Positions 1 through 5,298 of a stretch of DNA of 5,962 nucleotides are shown piece after piece. The number at the start of each line of letters is the position of its first letter. The stretch's first letter is position 1. The notes under the pieces are model-generated. The model was not told where the DNA came from and did not search any database. It was given only the letters and a program-made list of their open reading frames with translations. Source of the stretch: Actinomycetales bacterium (GTDB lineage: Bacteria; Actinomycetota; Actinomycetes; Mycobacteriales; Mycobacteriaceae); assembly GCA_012841845.1 (NCBI GenBank), contig DUTZ01000434.1, positions 1 to 5,962 of the forward strand, in the 5' to 3' direction. The position numbers and the translations under genes are program-made.

Positions 1-35
1 CCCGAGCGGGCGTGGGGGAGCGCGGCCGCGGCGGG

Positions 36-41
36 TAAGAT
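36..41 (+). promoter_or_regulatory. Candidate -10 element upstream of purS
   Basis: TAAGAT fits the actinobacterial TAnnnT -10 pattern and stands out in a very GC-rich lead. The expected start of transcription would be near 47-49, giving a leader of about 57 nt before the preferred purS start at 106, or a leaderless message beginning at the in-frame GTG at 49. No convincing -35 hexamer is visible. This is a motif-based call only. Confidence 0.4.
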
Positions 42-105
42 CGCCAGCGTGCCCCGGCCGGTCCGGGACCGCGCCGCCCAGCCAGTCGAACAGGGAGTTC
101 CCACC

Positions 106-360
106 GTGGCCCGAGTCGTCGTCGAAGTCATGCCCAAGGCCGAGATCCTCGATCCGCAGGGGCAGGCCATCCACCGCGCCCTCGGACGGCTGGGCCACCC
201 CGGCGTCAGCGACGTCCGGCAGGGCAAGCGGTTCGAGCTCGAGGTGGCCGACGACGTGTCGGACGCCGAGCTCGAGGAGATCGCCTCGTCCCTGCTCGCC
301 AACACGGTGATCGAGGACTGGAAGGTCGTGCGCGTCGAGACCGCCGGAGCCGAGGCGTGA
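106..360 (+). CDS. purS: Phosphoribosylformylglycinamidine synthase subunit PurS
   Basis: This 84-residue protein is the small bridging subunit of FGAM synthase, which couples the PurQ glutaminase to PurL in the cytoplasm during de novo purine synthesis. The N-terminal strand [20 protein letters not shown] is the PurS signature. It is followed by an [20 protein letters not shown] segment and the conserved acidic helix typical of the family; about 80 residues is the normal length. I chose the GTG at 106 because the PurS homology begins exactly there and GGGAG (93-97) sits 8 nt upstream. An in-frame GTG at 49 would add 19 residues that do not look like PurS. The stop overlaps the purQ start by 4 nt (GTGA), which indicates translational coupling. 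Identity is secure; the only doubt is which start is used in vivo. Confidence 0.95.
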   Translation: MARVVVEVMPKAEILDPQGQAIHRALGRLGHPGVSDVRQGKRFELEVADDVSDAELEEIASSLLANTVIEDWKVVRVETAGAEA

Positions 361-1034
361 GCGCGAAGATCGGCGTCATCACCTTCCCCGGGACGCTCGA
401 CGACGTCGACGCCGCCCGGGCCGTCACCGTCTCCGGCGCCGAGGCCGTGGCCCTGTGGCACGCCGACGCCGACCTCAAGGGCGTCGACGCCGTGGTGGTG
501 CCGGGCGGCTTCTCCTACGGCGACTACCTGCGCTGCGGCGCGATCGCCGCGATGGCCCCCGTGATGACCGAGGTCGTGACGGCGGCGAAGGGCGGCATGC
601 CGGTGCTCGGCATCTGCAACGGCTTCCAGATCATCTGCGAGGCCGGGCTCCTGCCGGGTGCGCTCGGCCGCAACCGCGACATGCACTTCCTCTGCCGCGA
701 CGAGTGGTTGCGCGTGGAGAACACCGACACCGCCTGGACGTCGCGGTTCGAGTCCGGCGCGGAGATCCTCATCCCGCTCAAGTCCGGCGAGGGCCGCTAC
801 ATGGCCACCGCGGACACGATCTCCGAGCTCGAGGGCGAGGGCCGCGTGGTGTTCCGCTACGCCGGCGGCGCCCCCAACGGCTCGACCAACGACATCGCCG
901 GCATCTGCTCCGAGAACGGCCGTGTGGTGGGCCTCATGCCGCACCCCGAGCACGCGATCGACCCGCTCACCGGCCCGTCCGACGACGGGCTGGGGCTGTT
1001 CCTCAGCGCGCTCGACGCCGTGGTCCGCGCGTAG
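357..1034 (+). CDS. purQ: Phosphoribosylformylglycinamidine synthase subunit PurQ (glutaminase)
   Basis: This 225-residue class I (triad) glutamine amidotransferase hydrolyses glutamine and supplies ammonia to PurL for conversion of FGAR to FGAM. Visible motifs are the N-terminal [18 protein letters not shown], the oxyanion-region [14 protein letters not shown] (about residues 49-62), the nucleophile elbow VLGICNGFQ with Cys87, and the C-terminal MPHPEHA supplying His196 and Glu198 of the triad. The length matches the stand-alone PurQ of Gram-positive bacteria, which works with PurS and the short PurL. The GTG start overlaps the purS stop as GTGA, with GGAG at 346-349 seven nt upstream. A strong hairpin follows the stop, so purS-purQ appears to end a transcript here. 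All catalytic residues are intact. Confidence 0.97.
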   Translation: MSAKIGVITFPGTLDDVDAARAVTVSGAEAVALWHADADLKGVDAVVVPGGFSYGDYLRCGAIAAMAPVMTEVVTAAKGGMPVLGICNGFQIICEAGLLPGALGRNRDMHFLCRDEWLRVENTDTAWTSRFESGAEILIPLKSGEGRYMATADTISELEGEGRVVFRYAGGAPNGSTNDIAGICSENGRVVGLMPHPEHAIDPLTGPSDDGLGLFLSALDAVVRA

Positions 1035-1044
1035 CCGGTGTGCG

Positions 1045-1076
1045 AGAACCCGCCGGGAACGGTCCCGGCGGGTTCT
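1045..1076 (+). terminator. Hairpin terminator after purQ, possibly bidirectional
   Basis: A perfect 14-bp inverted repeat (1045-1058 with 1063-1076) encloses the loop ACGG. It begins 10 nt after the purQ stop and ends 19 nt before the end of the convergent small gene at 1096. The tail is only weakly T-rich on the + strand and lacks T-runs on the - strand, as is common in high-GC actinobacteria. Its position between convergent genes suggests that it serves both directions. Confidence 0.8.
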
Positions 1077-1095
1077 GTCGTTCCCGAGGCGTGGC

Positions 1096-1287
1096 TCAGT
1101 AGAAAGTGCTGCCGATGTCGCCGCCCAGGCCGGCGAGGAGGTCCAGGGTGAGCTCGACGACAAGTGCGGGGAGTACGAGGATGCCGTCGAGAACCGACGA
1201 ACCGACGCCGCCCGCCTGCGTGTAGCTGCCGTAGGCGGTCTCGAGAGCGGGAAGGAGTACGCGGGCGATCGAGCCGGTGAGATCCAT
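1096..1287 (-). CDS. Small amphipathic peptide, tandem paralogue B (possible mycomembrane/porin-like peptide)
   Basis: This encodes 63 residues. It has an ATG start with GAAAGGA (1295-1301 on the complement) 7 nt upstream. I do not recognise a characterised family with certainty. The protein has a helix-prone segment (about residues 3-22) with a polar stripe at 6, 9, 13, 16 and 20, a Gly-rich hinge QAGGVGS (24-30), and a second very hydrophobic helix (31-54) with acidic residues at 34, 45 and 49. A tail GGDIGST follows. There is no basic n-region or signal peptidase site. It is about 44% identical to the protein encoded at 1367-1561, which lies immediately upstream on the same strand with 79 nt between them. 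The size, the MDL start, the lack of a signal peptide and the tandem pairing recall the PorH/PorA channel peptides of Corynebacterium, but I see no sequence identity to them strong enough to assign. An amphipathic antimicrobial-type or toxin peptide is an alternative. That it is a real gene is well supported by the paralogue; its function is inference. Confidence 0.75.
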   Translation of the reverse strand: MDLTGSIARVLLPALETAYGSYTQAGGVGSSVLDGILVLPALVVELTLDLLAGLGGDIGSTFY

Positions 1288-1343
1288 GGTGGGGTCCTTT
1301 CGGGAGTCCGTTGCGCCGAGTGCACAGCGGGGGTGGAATGCGG

Positions 1344-1362
1344 CGCGGCCGTAGTGGCCGCG
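1344..1362 (-). other. Intercistronic hairpin between the two small genes
   Basis: A perfect 7-bp GC stem (1344-1350 with 1356-1362) closes a 5-nt loop. It starts 4 nt after the stop codon of the upstream small gene (1367-1561) and lies before the ribosome binding site of the downstream one. There is no T-run. It could be a partial terminator or an mRNA-stabilising stem that sets the ratio of the two peptides. Short GC stems also arise by chance at this composition. Confidence 0.35.
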
Positions 1363-1366
1363 GGGA

Positions 1367-1561
1367 TCAGATGGGATCTGTGCTGCCGACGTCCGCGCCC
1401 GTGATCCCGAGCCACTGGATCGCGAATCGGGCGAGCCACTTCGGGAGCTCGATCAGGCTGTTGAGGGCCATCGAGCCGACGCCGCCCCCGTCCATGTAGC
1501 TGCCGTAGACGGAGTCGAGGGCGGGGTAGAGAGCCTTGGCGAGCGAACCGCTGAGGTCCAT
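1367..1561 (-). CDS. Small amphipathic peptide, tandem paralogue A (possible mycomembrane/porin-like peptide)
   Basis: This encodes 64 residues starting MDLSGSLAKALYPALDSVYG. The ATG at 1561 is chosen because the alignment with the paralogue at 1096-1287 begins exactly there (28 of 63 identical) and nucleotide similarity also runs through the start codon at a constant 274-bp offset. The ATG at 1621 would add 20 residues with no counterpart. An AAGAGA-type weak ribosome binding site precedes 1561. It has two predicted helices, about residues 3-22 and 31-53, separated by the hinge DGGGVGS. Helix 2 shows a clean i+3/i+4 polar stripe (Asn34, Glu38, Lys41, Arg45, Gln49) opposite Trp, Leu, Phe and Ile, so it is strongly amphipathic. 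No Sec signal or lipobox is present. It is probably the first gene of a two-gene transcript. Function is unknown; a PorH/PorA-like pore or membrane-active peptide is a reasonable hypothesis. Confidence 0.75.
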   Translation of the reverse strand: MDLSGSLAKALYPALDSVYGSYMDGGGVGSMALNSLIELPKWLARFAIQWLGITGADVGSTDPI

Positions 1562-1611
1562 GGTGATCTCTTGGGATCGGGCGTCCGCCCCACTGGCGGC
1601 GCGATGCCGGC

Positions 1612-1620
1612 AGTATCGCA
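1612..1620 (-). promoter_or_regulatory. Candidate extended -10 promoter for the small-peptide pair
   Basis: On the - strand the sequence reads TGC followed by GATACT, an extended -10 arrangement matching four of six consensus bases including the A2 and T6 core positions. It implies a transcript start near 1605 and a leader of about 44 nt before the ATG at 1561. It sits directly downstream of an AT-rich tract (1621-1646) that could act as an UP element. The -35 position is poor. Confidence 0.4.
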
Positions 1621-1646
1621 CATTAGTGAGAAAAAATTTCGTCTAT
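1621..1646. promoter_or_regulatory. AT-rich regulatory island between divergent genes
   Basis: This tract contains six consecutive A followed by TTT, plus a neighbouring ATTAG, and is strikingly AT-rich in a window of about 70% GC. It lies between the - strand peptide cassette and the + strand enoyl reductase-like gene, immediately upstream of the candidate -10 of the cassette. Such A-tracts bend DNA and can serve as UP elements or as sites for xenogeneic silencers such as Lsr2. Which role applies cannot be told from sequence. Confidence 0.45.
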
Positions 1647-1661
1647 CGGGGGTTGTTTGCC

Positions 1662-1736
1662 GCGGGCGCCGGTGAGCCGGGTCCTCGTGGAAGGGCGGGT
1701 TCCCCTCCGCCGCTTCCCGGTGGCGTCGGCGCCCGC
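1662..1736. repeat. Nested inverted repeats upstream of the enoyl reductase-like gene
   Basis: An outer perfect 10-nt inverted repeat (1662-1671 with 1727-1736) encloses an inner stem (1689-1698 with 1707-1717, one bulged base, 8-nt loop). The two-tier arrangement could form a branched or extended hairpin in RNA or a protein-binding site, just 18 nt before the GTG at 1755. High GC content makes chance complementarity fairly likely, so the call is tentative. Confidence 0.3.
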
Positions 1737-1742
1737 ATGCGG

Positions 1743-1748
1743 TAGAAC
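1743..1748 (+). promoter_or_regulatory. Candidate -10 element, leaderless start of the enoyl reductase-like gene
   Basis: TAGAAC lies 6 nt before the GTG at 1755, and there is no purine-rich ribosome binding site in the space between. This is the geometry expected of a leaderless mRNA, which is common in mycolata. The hexamer lacks the final consensus T and no good -35 is seen. Confidence 0.35.
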
Positions 1749-1754
1749 CGTGGG

Positions 1755-2966
1755 GTGAGCGATACCACTCCTGCGCCCGTGTCCGCCGCCGAGAAGGCCG
1801 CGCGCCCGTTCGATCTCGTCGTCTACGGTGCCACCGGGTTCACCGGCGGGCTGGTCGCCGACTACCTCATGCGGACCATGCCCGAGGGCGGCTCGTGGGC
1901 GCTCGCCGGCCGGTCGCGGGAGAAGCTCGACGCCGTCGCCGCCCGGCTCGCCGAGGCGCGACCCGACGCGCCGGCGCCGGGGATCGTCCTGGCGGACACG
2001 GAGAACCCCGCCTCGCTCGAGGCGATGGCCCGCCAGACGCGGGTCGTGCTCACCACCGTCGGCCCCTACCTCGAGTACGGTGAGCCGCTCGTCGCCGCGT
2101 GCGTGGCGGCGGGCACGGACTACGTGGACCTCACCGGGGAGCCGGAGTTCGTGGACCGCATGTACCTCGAGTACCACGAGGCGGCGGTGGCCTCGGGGGC
2201 CCGGCTCGTCCACGCGTGCGGCTTCGACTCCATCCCGCACGACCTCGGCGTCTACTACACGATGAAGCAGGTCCCGGAGGGCGTGCCGGTGGCCGTCTAC
2301 GGCGCCGTGCACTCCAACGCCCAGTTCTCCGGCGGCACCTTCCACTCGGCCATCGGGCAGTTCGCGCGCCTGCGCGAGGCCGGCGCCACGGCCAGGGAGC
2401 GCCGGAAGCAGGAGGGTCGGCCGGAGGGTCGTCGTGTCAAGGCGGCGCCCACCAAGCCGCACCACGACGCCACGCTGAACCGTTGGCTCGTCCCGCTGCC
2501 CACCATCGACCCGCAGATCGTCCTGCGCTCGGCGGCCGCTCTCGAATCCTACGGCCCGGACTTCTCCTACGCGCACTACGCGTCGGTCGGCTCGCCCGTC
2601 ACCGCCACCGTGGGGATGGTGGGGGTCGGCGCGATCGCCGCGGGCTCCCGGGTGCCGTTCCTGCGCTCGCAGATGCTCAAGCGGATCGACCGCGGGCAGG
2701 GCCCCAGCGAGTCCCGGCGGGCGCGGTCGTCGTTCACGGTGACGTTCGTCGCGATCGCCGGCGGCCGCAAGATCATCACCCGCGTCTCGGGTGGGGACCC
2801 CGGCTACACGGAGACGTCCATGATGATCGCCGAGTCCGCGATGTGCCTGGCCTTCGACGACCTGCCGCCGCTCGCGGGCCAGCTCACCACCGCCCGGGCG
2901 ATGGGCGACGCGCTGCTCGAGCGGGTGGAGCGGGGCGGCCTGACCTTCGAGGTGCTCTCCGCCTGA
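1755..2966 (+). CDS. Saccharopine dehydrogenase-like / trans-acting enoyl reductase family protein
   Basis: This 403-residue predicted NAD(P)-dependent oxidoreductase has an N-terminal Rossmann fold. The dinucleotide-binding loop GATGFTG is at residues 25-31 after a hydrophobic strand, and ALAGRS (49-54) follows at the end of the second strand, as in NADP-preferring members. The family blocks [27 protein letters not shown] and [14 protein letters not shown] come next. The C-terminal [10 protein letters not shown] and [10 protein letters not shown] blocks are shared, from memory, with M. tuberculosis Rv2953 and Rv2449c. Rv2953 is the trans-acting enoyl reductase that assists PpsD in phthiocerol synthesis; most relatives act on unknown, probably lipid, substrates. 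The GTG at 1755 is the first usable start and lacks a ribosome binding site, consistent with leaderless translation. No polyketide synthase lies nearby, so a specific substrate cannot be assigned. It precedes purL by 20 nt on the same strand. Confidence 0.88.
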   Translation: MSDTTPAPVSAAEKAARPFDLVVYGATGFTGGLVADYLMRTMPEGGSWALAGRSREKLDAVAARLAEARPDAPAPGIVLADTENPASLEAMARQTRVVLTTVGPYLEYGEPLVAACVAAGTDYVDLTGEPEFVDRMYLEYHEAAVASGARLVHACGFDSIPHDLGVYYTMKQVPEGVPVAVYGAVHSNAQFSGGTFHSAIGQFARLREAGATARERRKQEGRPEGRRVKAAPTKPHHDATLNRWLVPLPTIDPQIVLRSAAALESYGPDFSYAHYASVGSPVTATVGMVGVGAIAAGSRVPFLRSQMLKRIDRGQGPSESRRARSSFTVTFVAIAGGRKIITRVSGGDPGYTETSMMIAESAMCLAFDDLPPLAGQLTTARAMGDALLERVERGGLTFEVLSA

Positions 2967-2973
2967 GGACGGA

Positions 2974-2979
2974 TAGACT
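2974..2979 (+). promoter_or_regulatory. Candidate -10 element, leaderless start of purL
   Basis: TAGACT fits TAnnnT and lies 7 nt before the purL GTG at 2987, in the 20-nt gap after the upstream stop codon. The only purine-rich stretch, GAGGA at 2965-2969, is 17 nt from the GTG and too far away to act as its ribosome binding site. This supports a purL-specific leaderless promoter instead of, or in addition to, readthrough from the upstream gene. No clear -35 is present. Confidence 0.45.
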
Positions 2980-2986
2980 CGGCGGC

Positions 2987-5287
2987 GTGACCGCTGAAGT
3001 CGATACCACCGCGAACGCCGCCGCCACCCCCGACCTCGAGCAGCCCTGGGCGGAGCTCGGGCTCAAGGAGGACGAGTACGACCGGATCCGCGAGATCCTG
3101 GGCCGCCGTCCCACCGACGCGGAGCTCGCCGTGTACTCGGTGATGTGGTCCGAGCACTGCTCCTACAAGTCGTCCAAGGTGCACCTGCGCTACTTCGGCG
3201 AGACCACCACCGACGAGATGCGCGCGGGCATGCTCGCCGGCATCGGGGAGAACGCGGGCGTCGTGGACATCGGCGACGGCTGGGCGGTGACCTTCAAGGT
3301 CGAGTCGCACAACTCGCCGTCGTACATCGAGCCCTACCAGGGCGCCGCGACCGGCGTGGGCGGCATCGTCCGCGACATCATGGCGATGGGCGCGCGCCCC
3401 GTGGCCGTCATGGACCAGCTCCGCTTCGGCCCCGCGGACGCCGACGACACCCACCGCGTCCTGCCCGGCGTGGTCGCGGGCATCGGCGGCTACGGCAACT
3501 GCCTGGGCCTGCCCAACCTCGGCGGCGAGACGGTGTTCGACGCCTCCTACGCCGCCAACCCGCTGGTCAACGCCCTGTGCGCCGGCGTCCTGCGGGTCGA
3601 GGACCTGCACCTGGCCAACGCCTCGGGCACCGGTAACCGCATCATCCTCTTCGGCGCCCGCACGGGGCTCGACGGGATCGGCGGCGTCTCCGTTCTGGCC
3701 TCGGCCACGTTCGAGGAGGGGGAGGACGGCAAGGCCGCCAAGCCCCGCAAGCTGCCCGCCGTCCAGGTGGGCGACCCGTTCGCCGAGAAGGTGCTCATCG
3801 AGTGCTGCCTCGAGCTGTACCGGGAGGGCCTGGTCGAGGGCATCCAGGACCTGGGCGGCGCCGGCCTGGCCTGCGCCACGAGCGAGCTCGCCGCGGCCGG
3901 CGACGGCGGCATGCACATCGACCTGGACCGCGTGCCGCTGCGCGCCGAGGGCATGACCCCGGCCGAGGTCCTCTCGAGCGAGTCGCAGGAGCGCATGTGC
4001 GCGGTGGTGACGCCCGAGAACCTCGACGCCTTCATGGCCGTGTGCAAGCGCTGGGACGTGCTGGCCACCGACATCGGGTACGTCACCGACGGCGACCGGC
4101 TCACCATCGACTGGCACGGCGAGACCGTGCTCGACGCCCCGCCGCGCACCATCGCCGACGACGGCCCCGTGTACGAGCGCCCCGTGGAGAAGCCCGCCGG
4201 CCAGGACGCGCTCCGGGACGACACCACGGCCTCGCTCGCCCGGCCGGCCACCGGCGACGAGCTGCGCCAGACCCTGCTGGACATGCTCGCCAGTCCCGCG
4301 CTGTGCTCCCGGAAGTTCATCACCGAGCAGTACGACCGCTACGTGCGCGGCAACACGATCCTCGCCGAGAACGCCGACGGCGGCGTGCTGCGCATCGACG
4401 AGGAGACCGGCCGCGGCATCGCCCTGTCCACCGACGCCTCGGGCCGGTACACGTTCCTCGACCCGTACGTCGGCGCGCAACTGGCGCTCGCGGAGGCGTA
4501 CCGCAACGTCGCCGTCACCGGCGCCCGCCCCGTCGCGGTGACCAACTGCCTCAACTTCGGCTCCCCCGAGGACCCGGGCGTCATGTGGCAGTTCCGCGAG
4601 GCGGTGCACGGCCTGGCCGACGGCTGCGCCGAGCTCGGCATCCCGGTGACCGGCGGCAACGTGTCGTTCTACAACCAGACCGGCTCCACCCCGATCCTGC
4701 CCACGCCCGTCGTGGGCGTCCTCGGTGTGATCGACGACGTGGCGCGCCGCACGCCCACCGCGTTCGGGGACACCCCGGGCGAGAGCATCTACCTGCTCGG
4801 CGAGACCCGCGACGAGCTCGACGGCTCCATCTGGGCCCAGGTCGCCCACGACCACCTCGGCGGCACCCCGCCGTCCGTGGACCTGGCGTGGGAGGCCACC
4901 CTCGCGCGGATCCTCGAGACCTGCTCCAGGGACGGGCTCGTCACCGGCGCCCACGACCTGTCGGAGGGCGGCCTGGCCCAGGCGCTCGTCGAGGCGGTGC
5001 TCGCCGGCGAGTGCGGCGCGCGGATCGTCCTGCCCGAGGACGCCGACCCGTTCGTGTGGCTGTTCTCCGAGTCCAGCGGGCGCGTCGTCGTGTCCGTGCC
5101 GCGCGGCGAGGAGATCCGCTTCCAGCAGATGCTCACCGCGCAGCAGATCCCGCACGCCCGCATCGGCGTCACCGACCCGGACTCGGGGACGTTCGAGGTG
5201 CAGGGCCAGTTCACCCTCACCACCGAGGAGCTGCGCGCCGCCCACGAGGGCACGCTGCCGGCGCTGTTCGGGGCCGACCCGGTCTGA
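2987..5287 (+). CDS. purL: Phosphoribosylformylglycinamidine synthase subunit PurL
   Basis: This 766-residue short-form FGAM synthase catalyses ATP-dependent amidation of FGAR using ammonia from PurQ, with PurS as bridge. Two tandem AIR-synthase-related halves are evident. Active-site motifs seen are [11 protein letters not shown] (His57, Tyr60), FKVESHN (ATP-binding Lys104, Mg-binding Glu106, proposed base His108), [12 protein letters not shown] (115-126), and [14 protein letters not shown] from 287. The second half has [13 protein letters not shown] from 519 and [10 protein letters not shown] with Asn558 and Ser560. The length and the Ala/Thr-rich first 20 residues are normal for actinobacteria. 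Oddity: the usual SHNH substrate-binding stretch reads SHNS, with Ser110 (codon TCG at 3314-3316) in place of His. The GTG at 2987 is chosen because [20 protein letters not shown] matches family N-termini; no ribosome binding site is well placed. The stop overlaps the ribosome binding site of the next gene. Confidence 0.97.
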   Translation: MTAEVDTTANAAATPDLEQPWAELGLKEDEYDRIREILGRRPTDAELAVYSVMWSEHCSYKSSKVHLRYFGETTTDEMRAGMLAGIGENAGVVDIGDGWAVTFKVESHNSPSYIEPYQGAATGVGGIVRDIMAMGARPVAVMDQLRFGPADADDTHRVLPGVVAGIGGYGNCLGLPNLGGETVFDASYAANPLVNALCAGVLRVEDLHLANASGTGNRIILFGARTGLDGIGGVSVLASATFEEGEDGKAAKPRKLPAVQVGDPFAEKVLIECCLELYREGLVEGIQDLGGAGLACATSELAAAGDGGMHIDLDRVPLRAEGMTPAEVLSSESQERMCAVVTPENLDAFMAVCKRWDVLATDIGYVTDGDRLTIDWHGETVLDAPPRTIADDGPVYERPVEKPAGQDALRDDTTASLARPATGDELRQTLLDMLASPALCSRKFITEQYDRYVRGNTILAENADGGVLRIDEETGRGIALSTDASGRYTFLDPYVGAQLALAEAYRNVAVTGARPVAVTNCLNFGSPEDPGVMWQFREAVHGLADGCAELGIPVTGGNVSFYNQTGSTPILPTPVVGVLGVIDDVARRTPTAFGDTPGESIYLLGETRDELDGSIWAQVAHDHLGGTPPSVDLAWEATLARILETCSRDGLVTGAHDLSEGGLAQALVEAVLAGECGARIVLPEDADPFVWLFSESSGRVVVSVPRGEEIRFQQMLTAQQIPHARIGVTDPDSGTFEVQGQFTLTTEELRAAHEGTLPALFGADPV

Positions 5288-5290
5288 GGA
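5286..5290 (+). promoter_or_regulatory. Ribosome binding site overlapping the purL stop
   Basis: GAGGA begins inside the purL TGA stop and lies 8 nt before the GTG at 5299. It fixes the start of the downstream gene and implies that ribosomes ending purL can feed the next frame. Confidence 0.7.
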
Positions 5291-5298
5291 CCGCGTAG

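Noticed and set aside
1..48. Possible tail of an upstream purine gene in the first bases
   Set aside because: No frame shows a recognisable C-terminus, and the stretch holds only GC-rich sequence and the -10-like TAAGAT.
658..1404. 248-codon + strand open frame spanning the purQ end, terminator and small genes
   Set aside because: It crosses the strong hairpin at 1045-1076 and has Arg/Ser/Pro-rich out-of-frame composition; the - strand paralogue pair explains the second half better.
1562..1621. Upstream ATG at 1621 as start of paralogue A (84 residues)
   Set aside because: The extra 20 residues have no match in paralogue B, overlap the candidate -10 element, and similarity between the two genes starts exactly at the ATG at 1561.
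1623..2576. 317-codon - strand open frame opposite the oxidoreductase
   Set aside because: It is low-complexity Arg/Gly/Val translation without domain signals; the + strand gene has clear family motifs throughout.
2965..2969. GAGGA as the purL ribosome binding site
   Set aside because: It is 17 nt from the GTG, far outside normal spacing; the same TGAGGAC string works only at the purL-DUF1275 junction, where spacing is 8 nt.
2804..5245. 813-codon open frame on the - strand opposite purL
   Set aside because: It is the antisense shadow expected from GC-rich codons. Its composition is dominated by Arg, Gly, Ala, Val and His with no recognisable domain, and purL on the other strand explains the region fully.
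3802..5298. 498-codon + strand open frame within purL in another frame
   Set aside because: It is Arg/Ala/Pro/Gly-rich, typical of frame-shifted high-GC coding DNA, and lies wholly within purL.
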